Shown one piece after another: positions 24,407 through 32,011 of a stretch of DNA of 64,000 nucleotides (the stretch's first letter is position 1; the number at the start of each line of letters is the position of its first letter). Under the pieces are notes generated by a model. That model was not told the origin of the DNA. It did no database searches and saw nothing but the letters and a program-made list of their open reading frames with translations. Source of the DNA: Kitasatospora albolonga (GTDB lineage: Bacteria > Actinomycetota > Actinomycetes > Streptomycetales > Streptomycetaceae). The DNA lies in contig CP020563.1 in assembly GCA_002082585.1 (NCBI GenBank), positions 7,434,001 to 7,498,000 of the forward strand, given 5' to 3'. Position numbers and translations under genes: made by a program.

Positions 24407-25634
24407 GGTCGTTCCTCGTTCGGTCCAGTACGGCGGCGACCTGCGCCGCATAGGTGTCCAGCCCCTCGGCGCCGCTGCCCGGCAGACCGGTCAGCCCGGG
24501 AAGCAGATCACCGAAGGCGTTGACCTCGCCGACGGCGAACCGCCGCCAGCCGGCCGCGGGCAGCAGATCGACGCCCACGCACAGCGTCCCCGGGAAGCAG
24601 GCGGCGGCCCGCTCGCACACTGCCAGCGCCTCGCGCCAGGAGCCGCCCACCGCCGCCACGGCGGCCCGGACCTCGTCCAGATCGCCGCGCGCGCCCCCGA
24701 GATGCAGGTTGGTCATGGGGGAGCGGCTCGTCCGGACGACGGCGTGGGTCGCCCGGCCGCCGACCACCACGATCCGCAGATCGGCGGCCCGCCCCCGCTG
24801 GGACGCCTTCGGCAGCCAGCGCTCGATGTGCAGCCCGTCCGGGGCGAGCGCGTCCACGACGGCGCCCACCTCCCGCTCCGTGCTGTACCGGCGGACCCGG
24901 AGCGAGTTGAACAGCCGCCCCTCGGCGTCCCGTTCCACCGAGGTGATCGCCCGGACCCGGCCGGGACCCGCCGTCTCCACCGCCAGCACCCCCGAGGCGG
25001 AGGAGCCGTGGGCGATCTTCACGAACGCCCGGGGCATCCGGTGCTCCCGCATCAGCGCCCGTACGTCGGACCAGCCCCGCACCTCCGGAGCGCGCGGCCC
25101 GGAGGTGGGCGAGGCGGGCACCGCGACCCCCGCCGACTCCAGAAGGGCGTGGCAGAGCCGCTTGTCGAAGAGCGTGGCCAGGTCACCGGGGGAGGCGAGC
25201 AGCTCGGCACCGGCCGCCGAGGCCGCCCGCGCCACCTCGCCCACCGCCGCGAGGAACCCGGCATACCACCGCGCCGACCCCTCCACCCGGGTCGGGTCGT
25301 CGACCCCGCGCAGCAGCCGCTCCACCTCCGCGTCCTCGCCGGGCGAGTCGATCCGCACGGTCTCGCCCGCCCCGAACACCGCCTCGCCGCCCAGCACCTG
25401 GAGCCAGGACACCACCCGGGGCGGCTCCAGCCCGGCGGCGCGCACGGCCTCCCGGAAGAAGGCGACCCGGCGGTTCTCCGGATTGCCCACGATGGTGAAG
25501 CGCGGGGCCGCCGTGCTCCCGGGGCCGCTTGCCCCGGGGCTACTTGCCCCGAGGCCGCTCGTCCCGGTGCCGCCGGTCCCGGGCCCGTCCGTCCCGAGGC
25601 CATGTGTCCTGGGGCTACTCGCTGACGGCGACAT
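24387..25634 (-). CDS. STM4014 family protein (ATP-grasp-like)
   Basis: A 415-residue protein whose C-terminal ~280 residues look like an ATP-grasp ligase: LFDKRLCHALLESAGVAVP, then the ATP-lysine strand AFVKIAHGSSASGVLAVE, and a metal-binding end FAVGEVNAFGDLLPG. The family forms amide or thioester bonds through acyl phosphates. Residues ~12-41 are a low-complexity array of five-residue units (GLGTD, GPGTG, GTGTS, GLGAS and similar). The ATG overlaps the end of the upstream LRR-like gene by 20 bases, which supports this start despite the odd N-terminus. Substrate unknown. Confidence 0.75.
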   Translation of the reverse strand: MSPSASSPRTHGLGTDGPGTGGTGTSGLGASSPGASGPGSTAAPRFTIVGNPENRRVAFFREAVRAAGLEPPRVVSWLQVLGGEAVFGAGETVRIDSPGEDAEVERLLRGVDDPTRVEGSARWYAGFLAAVGEVARAASAAGAELLASPGDLATLFDKRLCHALLESAGVAVPASPTSGPRAPEVRGWSDVRALMREHRMPRAFVKIAHGSSASGVLAVETAGPGRVRAITSVERDAEGRLFNSLRVRRYSTEREVGAVVDALAPDGLHIERWLPKASQRGRAADLRIVVVGGRATHAVVRTSRSPMTNLHLGGARGDLDEVRAAVAAVGGSWREALAVCERAAACFPGTLCVGVDLLPAAGWRRFAVGEVNAFGDLLPGLTGLPGSGAEGLDTYAAQVAAVLDRTRNDHAVTSP

Positions 25635-26568
25635 AGCGCTCCGGTTCCTCGTCGTCGCCCTCGTCCCGGTAGTCGTCCTCGGCCTCGCCTGCCTCGACCA
25701 CGGCCGGGGCGCACGCCGCCCTGATCCGGTCGAGCACCGGGTCGGTCAGGTAGTGGTGGCGCAGGTCGAGCGTGGTGAGGTGGTTCAGCGGCTGCCCGTT
25801 CAGCAGCGCTTCGCCGCCCGTGTCGCTGAGGGTGCCCATGGACAGCGCGAGGGTCTCCAGCTGGGCGACCACGGGCGCGGACGCCACGGCGGCGGCGATC
25901 TCGTCCTGGAGCTCGCTGTTCTGGAGGCCCAGATGGCGCAGCCGGGGGAACGTGCCGCCCGACAGGACCGGTCCGATGTCCTCGACCGTGGCGTCCGCTC
26001 CGTACCAGGAGCTGCCGAACCACAGGTCCAGCCGCTCCAGCGCGGGCAGTTCGCTCGCGGCGACGGCCCGCACCAGATCGCCGGGCAGCCCGCCGGACTC
26101 GAAGCGCAGCGTCTTCAGCGCCGTATGACGGATCGGCCGCAGCGCCAGGTCCTCGTCGCCACAGCCGCGTACAGCCAACTCCTCCAGCAGCGGCAGTGCT
26201 TCGAGCACCGGGGTGATGTCGCACATGGGCAGCCACGACACCTCGCACTCCTGGCCCACCACATCGGCGAGGAAGAGCCCCCGCAGGGCGGGGAAGCGGT
26301 CCGCGTGGGCGACGATCAGATCCCGCACCGGGGCGAACGGGGTGTACTCCGCATGCCACCAGGGGCCGATGAGAAGCGCCCGGACCCGTGTGGTGTCCAC
26401 GGTCTCCAGGAACTGCTCCCACAGGAAGGCGAAATCCGTCTCCTCCCCGTAGACGCACTCCAGCCGCCAGGCCACCGCGTCGACGGCGGGCAGGGGCACG
26501 GACGGCGCCGGAGCGTGGACCGGCAGGCCGTGGAAGTGCTCAGGATGATCAATACCGATGTACGTCAT
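25615..26568 (-). CDS. STM4015 family LRR-like protein, copy 1
   Basis: A 317-residue protein with leucine-rich-repeat-like strands in its second half (LPALERLDLWFGSS, FPRLRHLGLQNSEL, LNHLTTLDLRHHYLTD). The first half is a separate region around VAWRLECVYGEETDFAFLWEQF. The C-terminus is acidic and ends YVAVSE, like its paralogue. LRR folds bind protein or peptide partners, so it may recognise the cassette's substrate. It lies 6 bases after the second copy and overlaps the STM4014-type gene. Confidence 0.75.
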   Translation of the reverse strand: MTYIGIDHPEHFHGLPVHAPAPSVPLPAVDAVAWRLECVYGEETDFAFLWEQFLETVDTTRVRALLIGPWWHAEYTPFAPVRDLIVAHADRFPALRGLFLADVVGQECEVSWLPMCDITPVLEALPLLEELAVRGCGDEDLALRPIRHTALKTLRFESGGLPGDLVRAVAASELPALERLDLWFGSSWYGADATVEDIGPVLSGGTFPRLRHLGLQNSELQDEIAAAVASAPVVAQLETLALSMGTLSDTGGEALLNGQPLNHLTTLDLRHHYLTDPVLDRIRAACAPAVVEAGEAEDDYRDEGDDEEPERYVAVSE

Positions 26569-26574
26569 GACGCC

Positions 26575-27534
26575 TCACTCCGACACGGCGGTGTAGCGGC
26601 CCTCGACGCCGCGTCCGCCCCATGGCTCGTTCCGCTGGGACAGGTCCACGCACACCCCGTCGGGCTCCAGGGCCGAGCGGACCCGCTGCTCCATCGCCTG
26701 GGTGAGGAAGTGGTGGTGGAGGTCGAGCAGCTCCAGATGGGTGAGCGGCTGCCCTTCGAGGAGTGCCGCCGCACCTTCGTCGCCCAGCGTCCCGTTCGAC
26801 AGGTCGAGCGTCCTGAGCCGCGCCACGACCGGCGCCGAGGCGAGAGCCGCCGCGATCTCGTTCGCCACCTCGCTGTTGCGCAGGCCCAGGTGGTGCAGGC
26901 GGGGGAACCGCGTGCCCGAGAGCAGCGGTGCGAGGTCCGCCACCTCGGTGTCGCCCTCGTAGGCCGACACACCGAGCCAGAGGTCCAGCCGCTCCAGCGC
27001 GGGCAGTTCGCTGTCCAGCACCCCCCGGACCACCTGGACGGGCAGACCGCCCGCCTGGACGGTCAGCGCCCGCAGCCGCTCGTGCTTCACCGGCGGGAAG
27101 ACCAGACCGGTGCCGCCCCGCGCCCCGAGCTCGGTCAGCGCGGGGAAGGCGGCCAGCAGCGCCGTGACATCGGACTGCTGAATCCAGGTGATCTCGGCCT
27201 GCTCCGACTCCAGATCCCCGACGAACACCGCCTCCAGCGAGGTCAGCCGGTCGGCGGCGTCGATCACCAGGTTGACCGGGACCGAGGAGTCCTCCTCGTA
27301 CGCCTCGCCCCACTGGCCGATGATCAGGGCCCTGACCTCGGCAACGTCGACCGCGTCCAGGAAATCGGCGAACTCCTCCGCCCAGGGCCGGTCCCGGCCC
27401 TCGTCGCCGTACGGATCGACGGAGACGCGCCAGGCCACGGCCCCGGCGGCGGGCCGGGCGGCCGGATCGTCCGTGTGCTGGAAGTCGACGGCCGGAAGGC
27501 CGCCGAACTCGTGCAGATGCTGCGCACCGTACAT
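26575..27534 (-). CDS. STM4015 family LRR-like protein, copy 2 (first gene of the cassette)
   Basis: A 319-residue paralogue of the next gene with the same plan: an N-terminal region with HLHEFGGLPAVDF and VAWRVSVDPYGDE, then LRR-like strands (LPALERLDLWLGVS, FPRLHHLGLRNSEV, LTHLELLDLHHHFLTQ), ending YTAVSE. The ATG at 27534 is preceded by AGGAG at good spacing and by a DNA-damage-type promoter motif. The frame open to 28518 is a shadow. It leads the minus-strand cassette and is divergent from the 27755 gene. Role unknown; a binding or scaffold protein is plausible. Confidence 0.78.
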   Translation of the reverse strand: MYGAQHLHEFGGLPAVDFQHTDDPAARPAAGAVAWRVSVDPYGDEGRDRPWAEEFADFLDAVDVAEVRALIIGQWGEAYEEDSSVPVNLVIDAADRLTSLEAVFVGDLESEQAEITWIQQSDVTALLAAFPALTELGARGGTGLVFPPVKHERLRALTVQAGGLPVQVVRGVLDSELPALERLDLWLGVSAYEGDTEVADLAPLLSGTRFPRLHHLGLRNSEVANEIAAALASAPVVARLRTLDLSNGTLGDEGAAALLEGQPLTHLELLDLHHHFLTQAMEQRVRSALEPDGVCVDLSQRNEPWGGRGVEGRYTAVSE

Positions 27535-27574
27535 GGCCCTGAGCTCCTGATCCTGGGGACGCTGATGTCCGCAA

Positions 27575-27597
27575 GGTTTATCAAGCCGCACTGACAA
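27575..27597 (-). promoter_or_regulatory. RecA-NDp/PafBC-like promoter motif driving the STM401x cassette
   Basis: On the minus strand TTGTCAGTG is followed after exactly 8 bases by TAAACC. The published actinobacterial LexA-independent DNA-damage promoter is TTGTCRGTG-N8-TANNNT. Only the last base of the -10 differs. The motif lies 41 bases upstream of the ATG at 27534. Confidence 0.6.
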
Positions 27598-27683
27598 CGC
27601 CACGACCGGGACCGGCTCGGGACCGGCTCGGCACCCGCTCCGGCCTCGCCCCGGACCCGCTTCCGAGCCCTTGCGACCGTCCG

Positions 27684-27706
27684 TTGTCAGACCCTGCCCG
27701 TAGCGT
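27684..27706 (+). promoter_or_regulatory. RecA-NDp/PafBC-like promoter motif driving the 27755 gene
   Basis: TTGTCAGAC, 8 bases, then TAGCGT. Seven of nine upstream positions and all fixed positions of TANNNT match the TTGTCRGTG-N8-TANNNT consensus. It lies 48 bases before the GTG start at 27755 and faces away from the matching motif on the other strand. Confidence 0.55.
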
Positions 27707-27754
27707 TTTTCCCGTGGACGGCACAGCGGGTGCCGTGACCGAGGGGAGACGTCT

Positions 27755-28081
27755 GTGTACCGGCAGGGCGATGTACTGATCATGGCGCTGGAGGAGTCGG
27801 CGGTGCCCGCCCCCTTCCTGAAGGCCCCGGACGAACTGCGCGACGGGCGGGGGCGGCTGGTGCTCGCACTGGGGGAGGTCACCGGGCACGCGCACGCCGT
27901 GCAGGGCCCCGGCCGGCTGATCCGCGAGGCGGGTCCCTTCGGACCGATGCTGCTCCATCTCCCGGAGGGCGGGCGGGTGGTGCACGAGGAGCACGCCACG
28001 ATCCCGCTGCCGCAGGGCTGGTTCAGGGTGGTGCGCCAGCGGGAGTACGCGCCCGGCGCGATCCGCATCGTCGCGGACTGA
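27755..28081 (+). CDS. Small protein of unknown function
   Basis: A 108-residue protein starting MYRQGDVLIMALEES. It has a central GEVTGHAHAV motif and a C-terminal PLPQGWFRVVRQREY. The histidines and the predicted all-beta character are compatible with a small binding protein, but I do not recognise a named domain. The GTG start has GAGGGGAGA upstream. It is followed after 76 bases by a larger gene on the same strand and is divergent from the STM401x cassette. Proteins with this MxRQGDVLI opening occur beside DUF6745-type proteins as far as I recall. Confidence 0.65.
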   Translation: MYRQGDVLIMALEESAVPAPFLKAPDELRDGRGRLVLALGEVTGHAHAVQGPGRLIREAGPFGPMLLHLPEGGRVVHEEHATIPLPQGWFRVVRQREYAPGAIRIVAD

Positions 28082-28157
28082 CCTCGCCCGGAGCCACCGG
28101 TACAGCACGTACGGACACCGACATCAGACCGAGCATGACAGGGGACGGGGACAACCG

Positions 28158-29159
28158 ATGCAGCACGTGAATTCCTGGCGGGACGTGGCGGCGGCGACCG
28201 GCGCGGCGGACCGGGCCGCCGCCGAGGAGGGTGTGCGGCACGCCTACCGCACCGCCGGACTGGCCGAGCCCGGGCAGATCGTCTGGGCGCAGTCGCCCCG
28301 GGCGGCCGTCGGGATCGTGGAGAAGCTGGCCGACGCCGGACGGTCGGTGCGCGAGGAGGTCCGCACCCGGCCGTGGGCCGAGGAGCGCCGCCGGATGTAC
28401 GACGAGCTGGGTCCGGCGGGCTGGTCGGCCCTCTGGTCCGCCACCGGCGCGCAGCTCTGGGAGACCACGGCCGCGCTCGCCGAGCGCATACGGTCGGGGG
28501 TCGTCGCCGACCTGGCACCGAGGCCCGAGGATGAGGGAGCCGTGCGCCTGGTGCTGCTCGACGCGGTGCTCGGCCAGCACGACGCCGCCTGGCTCGCCGC
28601 CTTCGACGGCCGCGGCGACCGGCTCACCGGCCTGGCCGAGGTCGCCCGGAACGCCGGCTGGTGGTGGCCGTACGAGAACGCCGTGGTGATCAGCGAGCGG
28701 CCCCAGGTCCTGCACCGCGACGAGGCGGGGCGGCTCGACCACGGGGAGGGGCCGGCGCTCGCCTACGGGGACGGGTTCGCCCTGTACGCGTGGCGTGGCA
28801 TGCCGGTGCCCGCCGCGTTCCTGGAGGAGCTGGCGTCCCTGACCCCGCACCGCATCCGGGAGGAGGAGAACGCGGAGCTGCGCCGCGTGATGCTGGAGTA
28901 CTACGGCTACGACCGCTACCTCACGGAGTCGGGGGCCCGGCCCGTCCACCGCGACGAGACGGGCATCCTCTGGCGCATCGCACTCGACGGGGACGAGGAC
29001 GTGGTGATGGTCGAGGTGGTCAACTCCACCCCGGAACCGGACGGCACCCACCGCACGTACTGGCTGCGCGTACCGCCCGCGACACGGACCGCCAAGGAGG
29101 GGGTGGCCTGGACGTTCGGCCTGGAGGGTGCCGCCTACGCCCCGGTGCGCCAGACCTGA
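28158..29159 (+). CDS. DUF6745-like protein of unknown function
   Basis: A 333-residue cytosolic protein. Its N-terminal third is helical and charged. The centre contains WWWPYENAVVISERP, followed by LHRDEAGRLDHGEGPALAYGDG, a region I associate with DUF6745 proteins. The C-terminus resembles a second copy of a short motif (VHRDETGILWRI). The pairing HRDEAGRLDHGEGPA / HRDETG hints at an internal repeat. GGGGACAACCG precedes the ATG. It is probably co-transcribed with the 108-residue gene. No enzymatic motif is apparent. Confidence 0.65.
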   Translation: MQHVNSWRDVAAATGAADRAAAEEGVRHAYRTAGLAEPGQIVWAQSPRAAVGIVEKLADAGRSVREEVRTRPWAEERRRMYDELGPAGWSALWSATGAQLWETTAALAERIRSGVVADLAPRPEDEGAVRLVLLDAVLGQHDAAWLAAFDGRGDRLTGLAEVARNAGWWWPYENAVVISERPQVLHRDEAGRLDHGEGPALAYGDGFALYAWRGMPVPAAFLEELASLTPHRIREEENAELRRVMLEYYGYDRYLTESGARPVHRDETGILWRIALDGDEDVVMVEVVNSTPEPDGTHRTYWLRVPPATRTAKEGVAWTFGLEGAAYAPVRQT

Positions 29160-29206
29160 GCCGTGAGCCGTCAGTGGCCAGCTGCTGTGGCCAGCCGTGA
29201 GTCGCC

Positions 29207-29255
29207 GACCGTCAGCCGTCAGCCGTGAGCCGTGAGCCGTCAGCCGTCAGCCGTC
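29207..29255. repeat. Tandem heptamer array AGCCGTS
   Basis: Seven consecutive 7-base units (consensus AGCCGTC or AGCCGTG, first unit GACCGTC). Two further units lie about 40 bases upstream, just after the DUF6745-like stop. The array sits in the gap between convergent genes. A slippage-derived repeat is the simplest reading. Confidence 0.8.
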
Positions 29256-29295
29256 GGATGGCCGGTCCGTCGGCCGGTCGGCCGACCGCGGTCGC

Positions 29296-29907
29296 TCAGC
29301 CGGTCACTGCGGCGTGGTCGATGCCCAGCTCATGGGCGAGCGCCTCGTCGGTCCAGCGCAGCATCGTGGCCCGGGAGAGCGGACCCGCGTACGAGGTCAT
29401 CTGGACGGCCAGACCGTCCAGCAGGGCGGTCAGCCGCCAGGCCGCCGCCACCGGGTCCTCGCACCGGAACTCACCGGCCGCGGCGCCCTCCTCGATGACC
29501 TCGGCCAGCGCCGCCTTCCACCGCTGGTCGAGGTCGCCCGCGACCTCGCGCAGGGCGGGCTCCCGCAGGGCCGCCGCCCACCCCTCGATCCACAGCCGCC
29601 ACCCCTTGGCCTGCCCGGTGGGCGCGTACCACCGCACCGCTGCCCGCAGCCGCCGTACGGCGGTGGTGCGACGGGCCAGCAGCTTGCGGAGATGGGCGAG
29701 ATCGGCCTCGGCCGCGTAGGCGAAGGCCGCCGCCACCAGCCTCTCCTTGGTCGAGAAGTGGTAGAGGACCAGCGCATTGCTCACGCCCAGCGCGGACGCC
29801 ACATCGGCGATCCGCACGGCGGAGGCCCCGCGGATCTCGATCTGCTCGACCGTCGCCCGCACGAGCTCCTCACGCCGTTCCGCCACGTTCAACCGGACTC
29901 TTGCCAC
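29296..29907 (-). CDS. TetR-family transcriptional regulator
   Basis: A 203-residue repressor. The HTH is RIADVASALGVSNALVLYHF followed by STKERL. The ligand domain includes WRLWIEGWAAALREP, resembling the BetI-like/TetR_C_6 group. It is the only gene on this strand here and diverges from the PPOX-type gene at 30067, a likely target. Ligand unknown. Confidence 0.88.
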   Translation of the reverse strand: MARVRLNVAERREELVRATVEQIEIRGASAVRIADVASALGVSNALVLYHFSTKERLVAAAFAYAAEADLAHLRKLLARRTTAVRRLRAAVRWYAPTGQAKGWRLWIEGWAAALREPALREVAGDLDQRWKAALAEVIEEGAAAGEFRCEDPVAAAWRLTALLDGLAVQMTSYAGPLSRATMLRWTDEALAHELGIDHAAVTG

Positions 29908-30006
29908 GCGACCACCCTAGTCAATGCTCCGGTAACTCCCGGTCACACCCGGTCACCGGATTCCCCGCCGTCACCTGCATGACGCGATGGGGGTTCCCGG
30001 ATGTGA

Positions 30007-30510
<504 letters not shown>

Positions 30511-30576
30511 CGCGTCCCACCGGACCCGTCCGGCCCACCGGGCCCGCTGCCCCGTTCACCGCGATCCCCTCGCCCT

Positions 30577-30591
30577 GTCGGACAGTCCGAC
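30577..30591 (+). promoter_or_regulatory. Inverted repeat GTCGGA-CAG-TCCGAC before the MBL-fold gene
   Basis: A perfect 6-base dyad directly followed by GATAAT, a plausible -10 hexamer, about 30 bases before the start. The position between a -10 and any -35 is that of an operator. The TGTCGG half also resembles the damage-promoter consensus, but spacing to the -10 does not fit. Confidence 0.45.
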
Positions 30592-30627
30592 GATAATGGG
30601 ACGACACCGACTCCCCCAGGAGATGTT

Positions 30628-31836
30628 GTGACCGGCGCCGACTACTTCCTCCCCTTCCGTACGAAACTGCGTTCGATGCGCACCGAGTCCTTCGGGGCCG
30701 ATCCGGCCGGAGCGCGGATGCAGCGCATTCTGGGCTCGCCGAACTTCGCCGACGGCGTCTTCCAGAACCCGCTGGGCGCCCGGACCAGGCCGTCCGGCTC
30801 CACGCTGGAGTTCGCCAAGATCTACTTCCAGAAGGAGCAGCGGGTCCGCAGGGCGCCGGCGGGCGCCGTCCCGGTGCACGCCACCACCCTCGCCGATCTG
30901 GCCGCACCGCCCGCCACCGGGCTGCGGCTCACCTGGATGGGGCACTCCAGCGTCCTCGCCGAGATCGACGGCCGCCGGGTCCTGTTCGACCCGGTCTGGG
31001 GCGACCGGTGCTCCCCGTTCCCGTTCGCCGGACCCAAGCGCCTGCACCCGGTGCCGGTGCCGCTGGCCACGCTCGGCTCCGTCGACGTGGTGGTGATCTC
31101 CCACGACCACTACGACCACCTCGACCTGCCGACGATCCGCGCGCTGGCGGGCACGGACACCGTCTTCGCCGTGCCGCTCGGGGTCGGCGCCCATCTGGAG
31201 CGCTGGGGAGTGGCCCCCGACCGGCTGCGCGAGCTCGACTGGAACGAGACCGCGAAGGTCAACGGGATCAGCCTCACCGCTACCCCCGCGCGCCACTTCT
31301 GCGGCCGGGGCCTGCGCAACAACCAGCACACCCTGTGGGCCTCCTGGGCCGTCACCGGCCCGGAGCACCGAATTTTCCACAGCGGTGATACGGGCTACTT
31401 CCCCGGTTTCCGGGACATCGGCGCCGAGCACGGCCCCTTCGACGCCACGATGATCCAGATCGGCGCCTACTCGGAGTACTGGCCGGACATCCACATGACC
31501 CCCGCCGAGGGGATGCGTGCCCATCTGGACCTCCAGGGCGGACGCCCGCACGGAGTGATGCTGCCGATCCACTGGGGCACCTTCAACCTGGCCCCGCACG
31601 CGTGGGCCGAGCCGGGGGAGTGGACGAAGGACGCCGCCGAGGAGGCCGAGCAGGCGGCGGCGTTCCCCCGGCCGGGCGAACCCTTCGAGCCTGCCGGAAC
31701 GCTCCCGGTGGAGCCCTGGTGGCGGGCCGTCTCCGCACCGATGGCGGCCCCCCGGTGGCGTACGGCGGCACCGGAGACGGTCCCGGGCGGCGCACCGGTC
31801 GTACGGCGGGATCTCGATGTGGCGGGCGAGCGCTGA
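30628..31836 (+). CDS. Metallo-beta-lactamase-fold hydrolase (NAPE-PLD/UlaG-like)
   Basis: A 402-residue MBL-fold protein. The zinc motif is ISHDHYDHLD (HxHxDH). The remaining ligands lie in ATPARHFCGRG, FHSGDTGYFPG and MLPIHWGTFNL. The N-terminus (FQNPLGARTRP) and overall length match bacterial NAPE-phospholipase-D-like hydrolases rather than lactamases. There is no signal peptide. GTG at 30628 follows AGGAGATGTT at suitable spacing. The last ~90 residues are Pro/Ala-rich. A phosphodiesterase or lactonase role is likely; substrate unknown. Confidence 0.85.
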   Translation: MTGADYFLPFRTKLRSMRTESFGADPAGARMQRILGSPNFADGVFQNPLGARTRPSGSTLEFAKIYFQKEQRVRRAPAGAVPVHATTLADLAAPPATGLRLTWMGHSSVLAEIDGRRVLFDPVWGDRCSPFPFAGPKRLHPVPVPLATLGSVDVVVISHDHYDHLDLPTIRALAGTDTVFAVPLGVGAHLERWGVAPDRLRELDWNETAKVNGISLTATPARHFCGRGLRNNQHTLWASWAVTGPEHRIFHSGDTGYFPGFRDIGAEHGPFDATMIQIGAYSEYWPDIHMTPAEGMRAHLDLQGGRPHGVMLPIHWGTFNLAPHAWAEPGEWTKDAAEEAEQAAAFPRPGEPFEPAGTLPVEPWWRAVSAPMAAPRWRTAAPETVPGGAPVVRRDLDVAGER

Positions 31837-31921
31837 CGGACGGGGGGAACGGGGTCGGCGGCGGGAGAGCCGCAGCCGGGGAGCGATGCTCGTGGCACCG
31901 CTCCCCGGCTCCGGTAAGGCT

Positions 31922-31986
31922 CTGACCTGACCTGACCTGACCTGACCTGACCTGAACCGATCCGACCTGAACCGGTCAGGTTCGGC
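31922..31986. repeat. CTGAC pentamer array and adjoining hairpin
   Basis: Six perfect CTGAC units plus a variant unit run from 31922 to 31956. They are followed by CCGACCTGA-ACCGG-TCAGGTTCGG, an inverted repeat with a one-base bulge at 31962-31986. The convergent genes end on either side, so the hairpin may be a shared terminator built from the same CCTGA core. Confidence 0.75.
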
Positions 31987-32011
31987 GTCCTGGGCCGATC
32001 GGCAGGGGCCT

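Noticed and set aside
24454..27594. 1046-residue plus-strand open frame
   Set aside because: It lies opposite the STM401x genes, has a low-complexity Arg/Ser/Pro composition and no recognisable motif.
28158..29159. Toxin-antitoxin pair with the 108-residue protein
   Set aside because: Sizes, the order and the lack of any toxin or antitoxin motif do not support it; only the adjacency suggested it.
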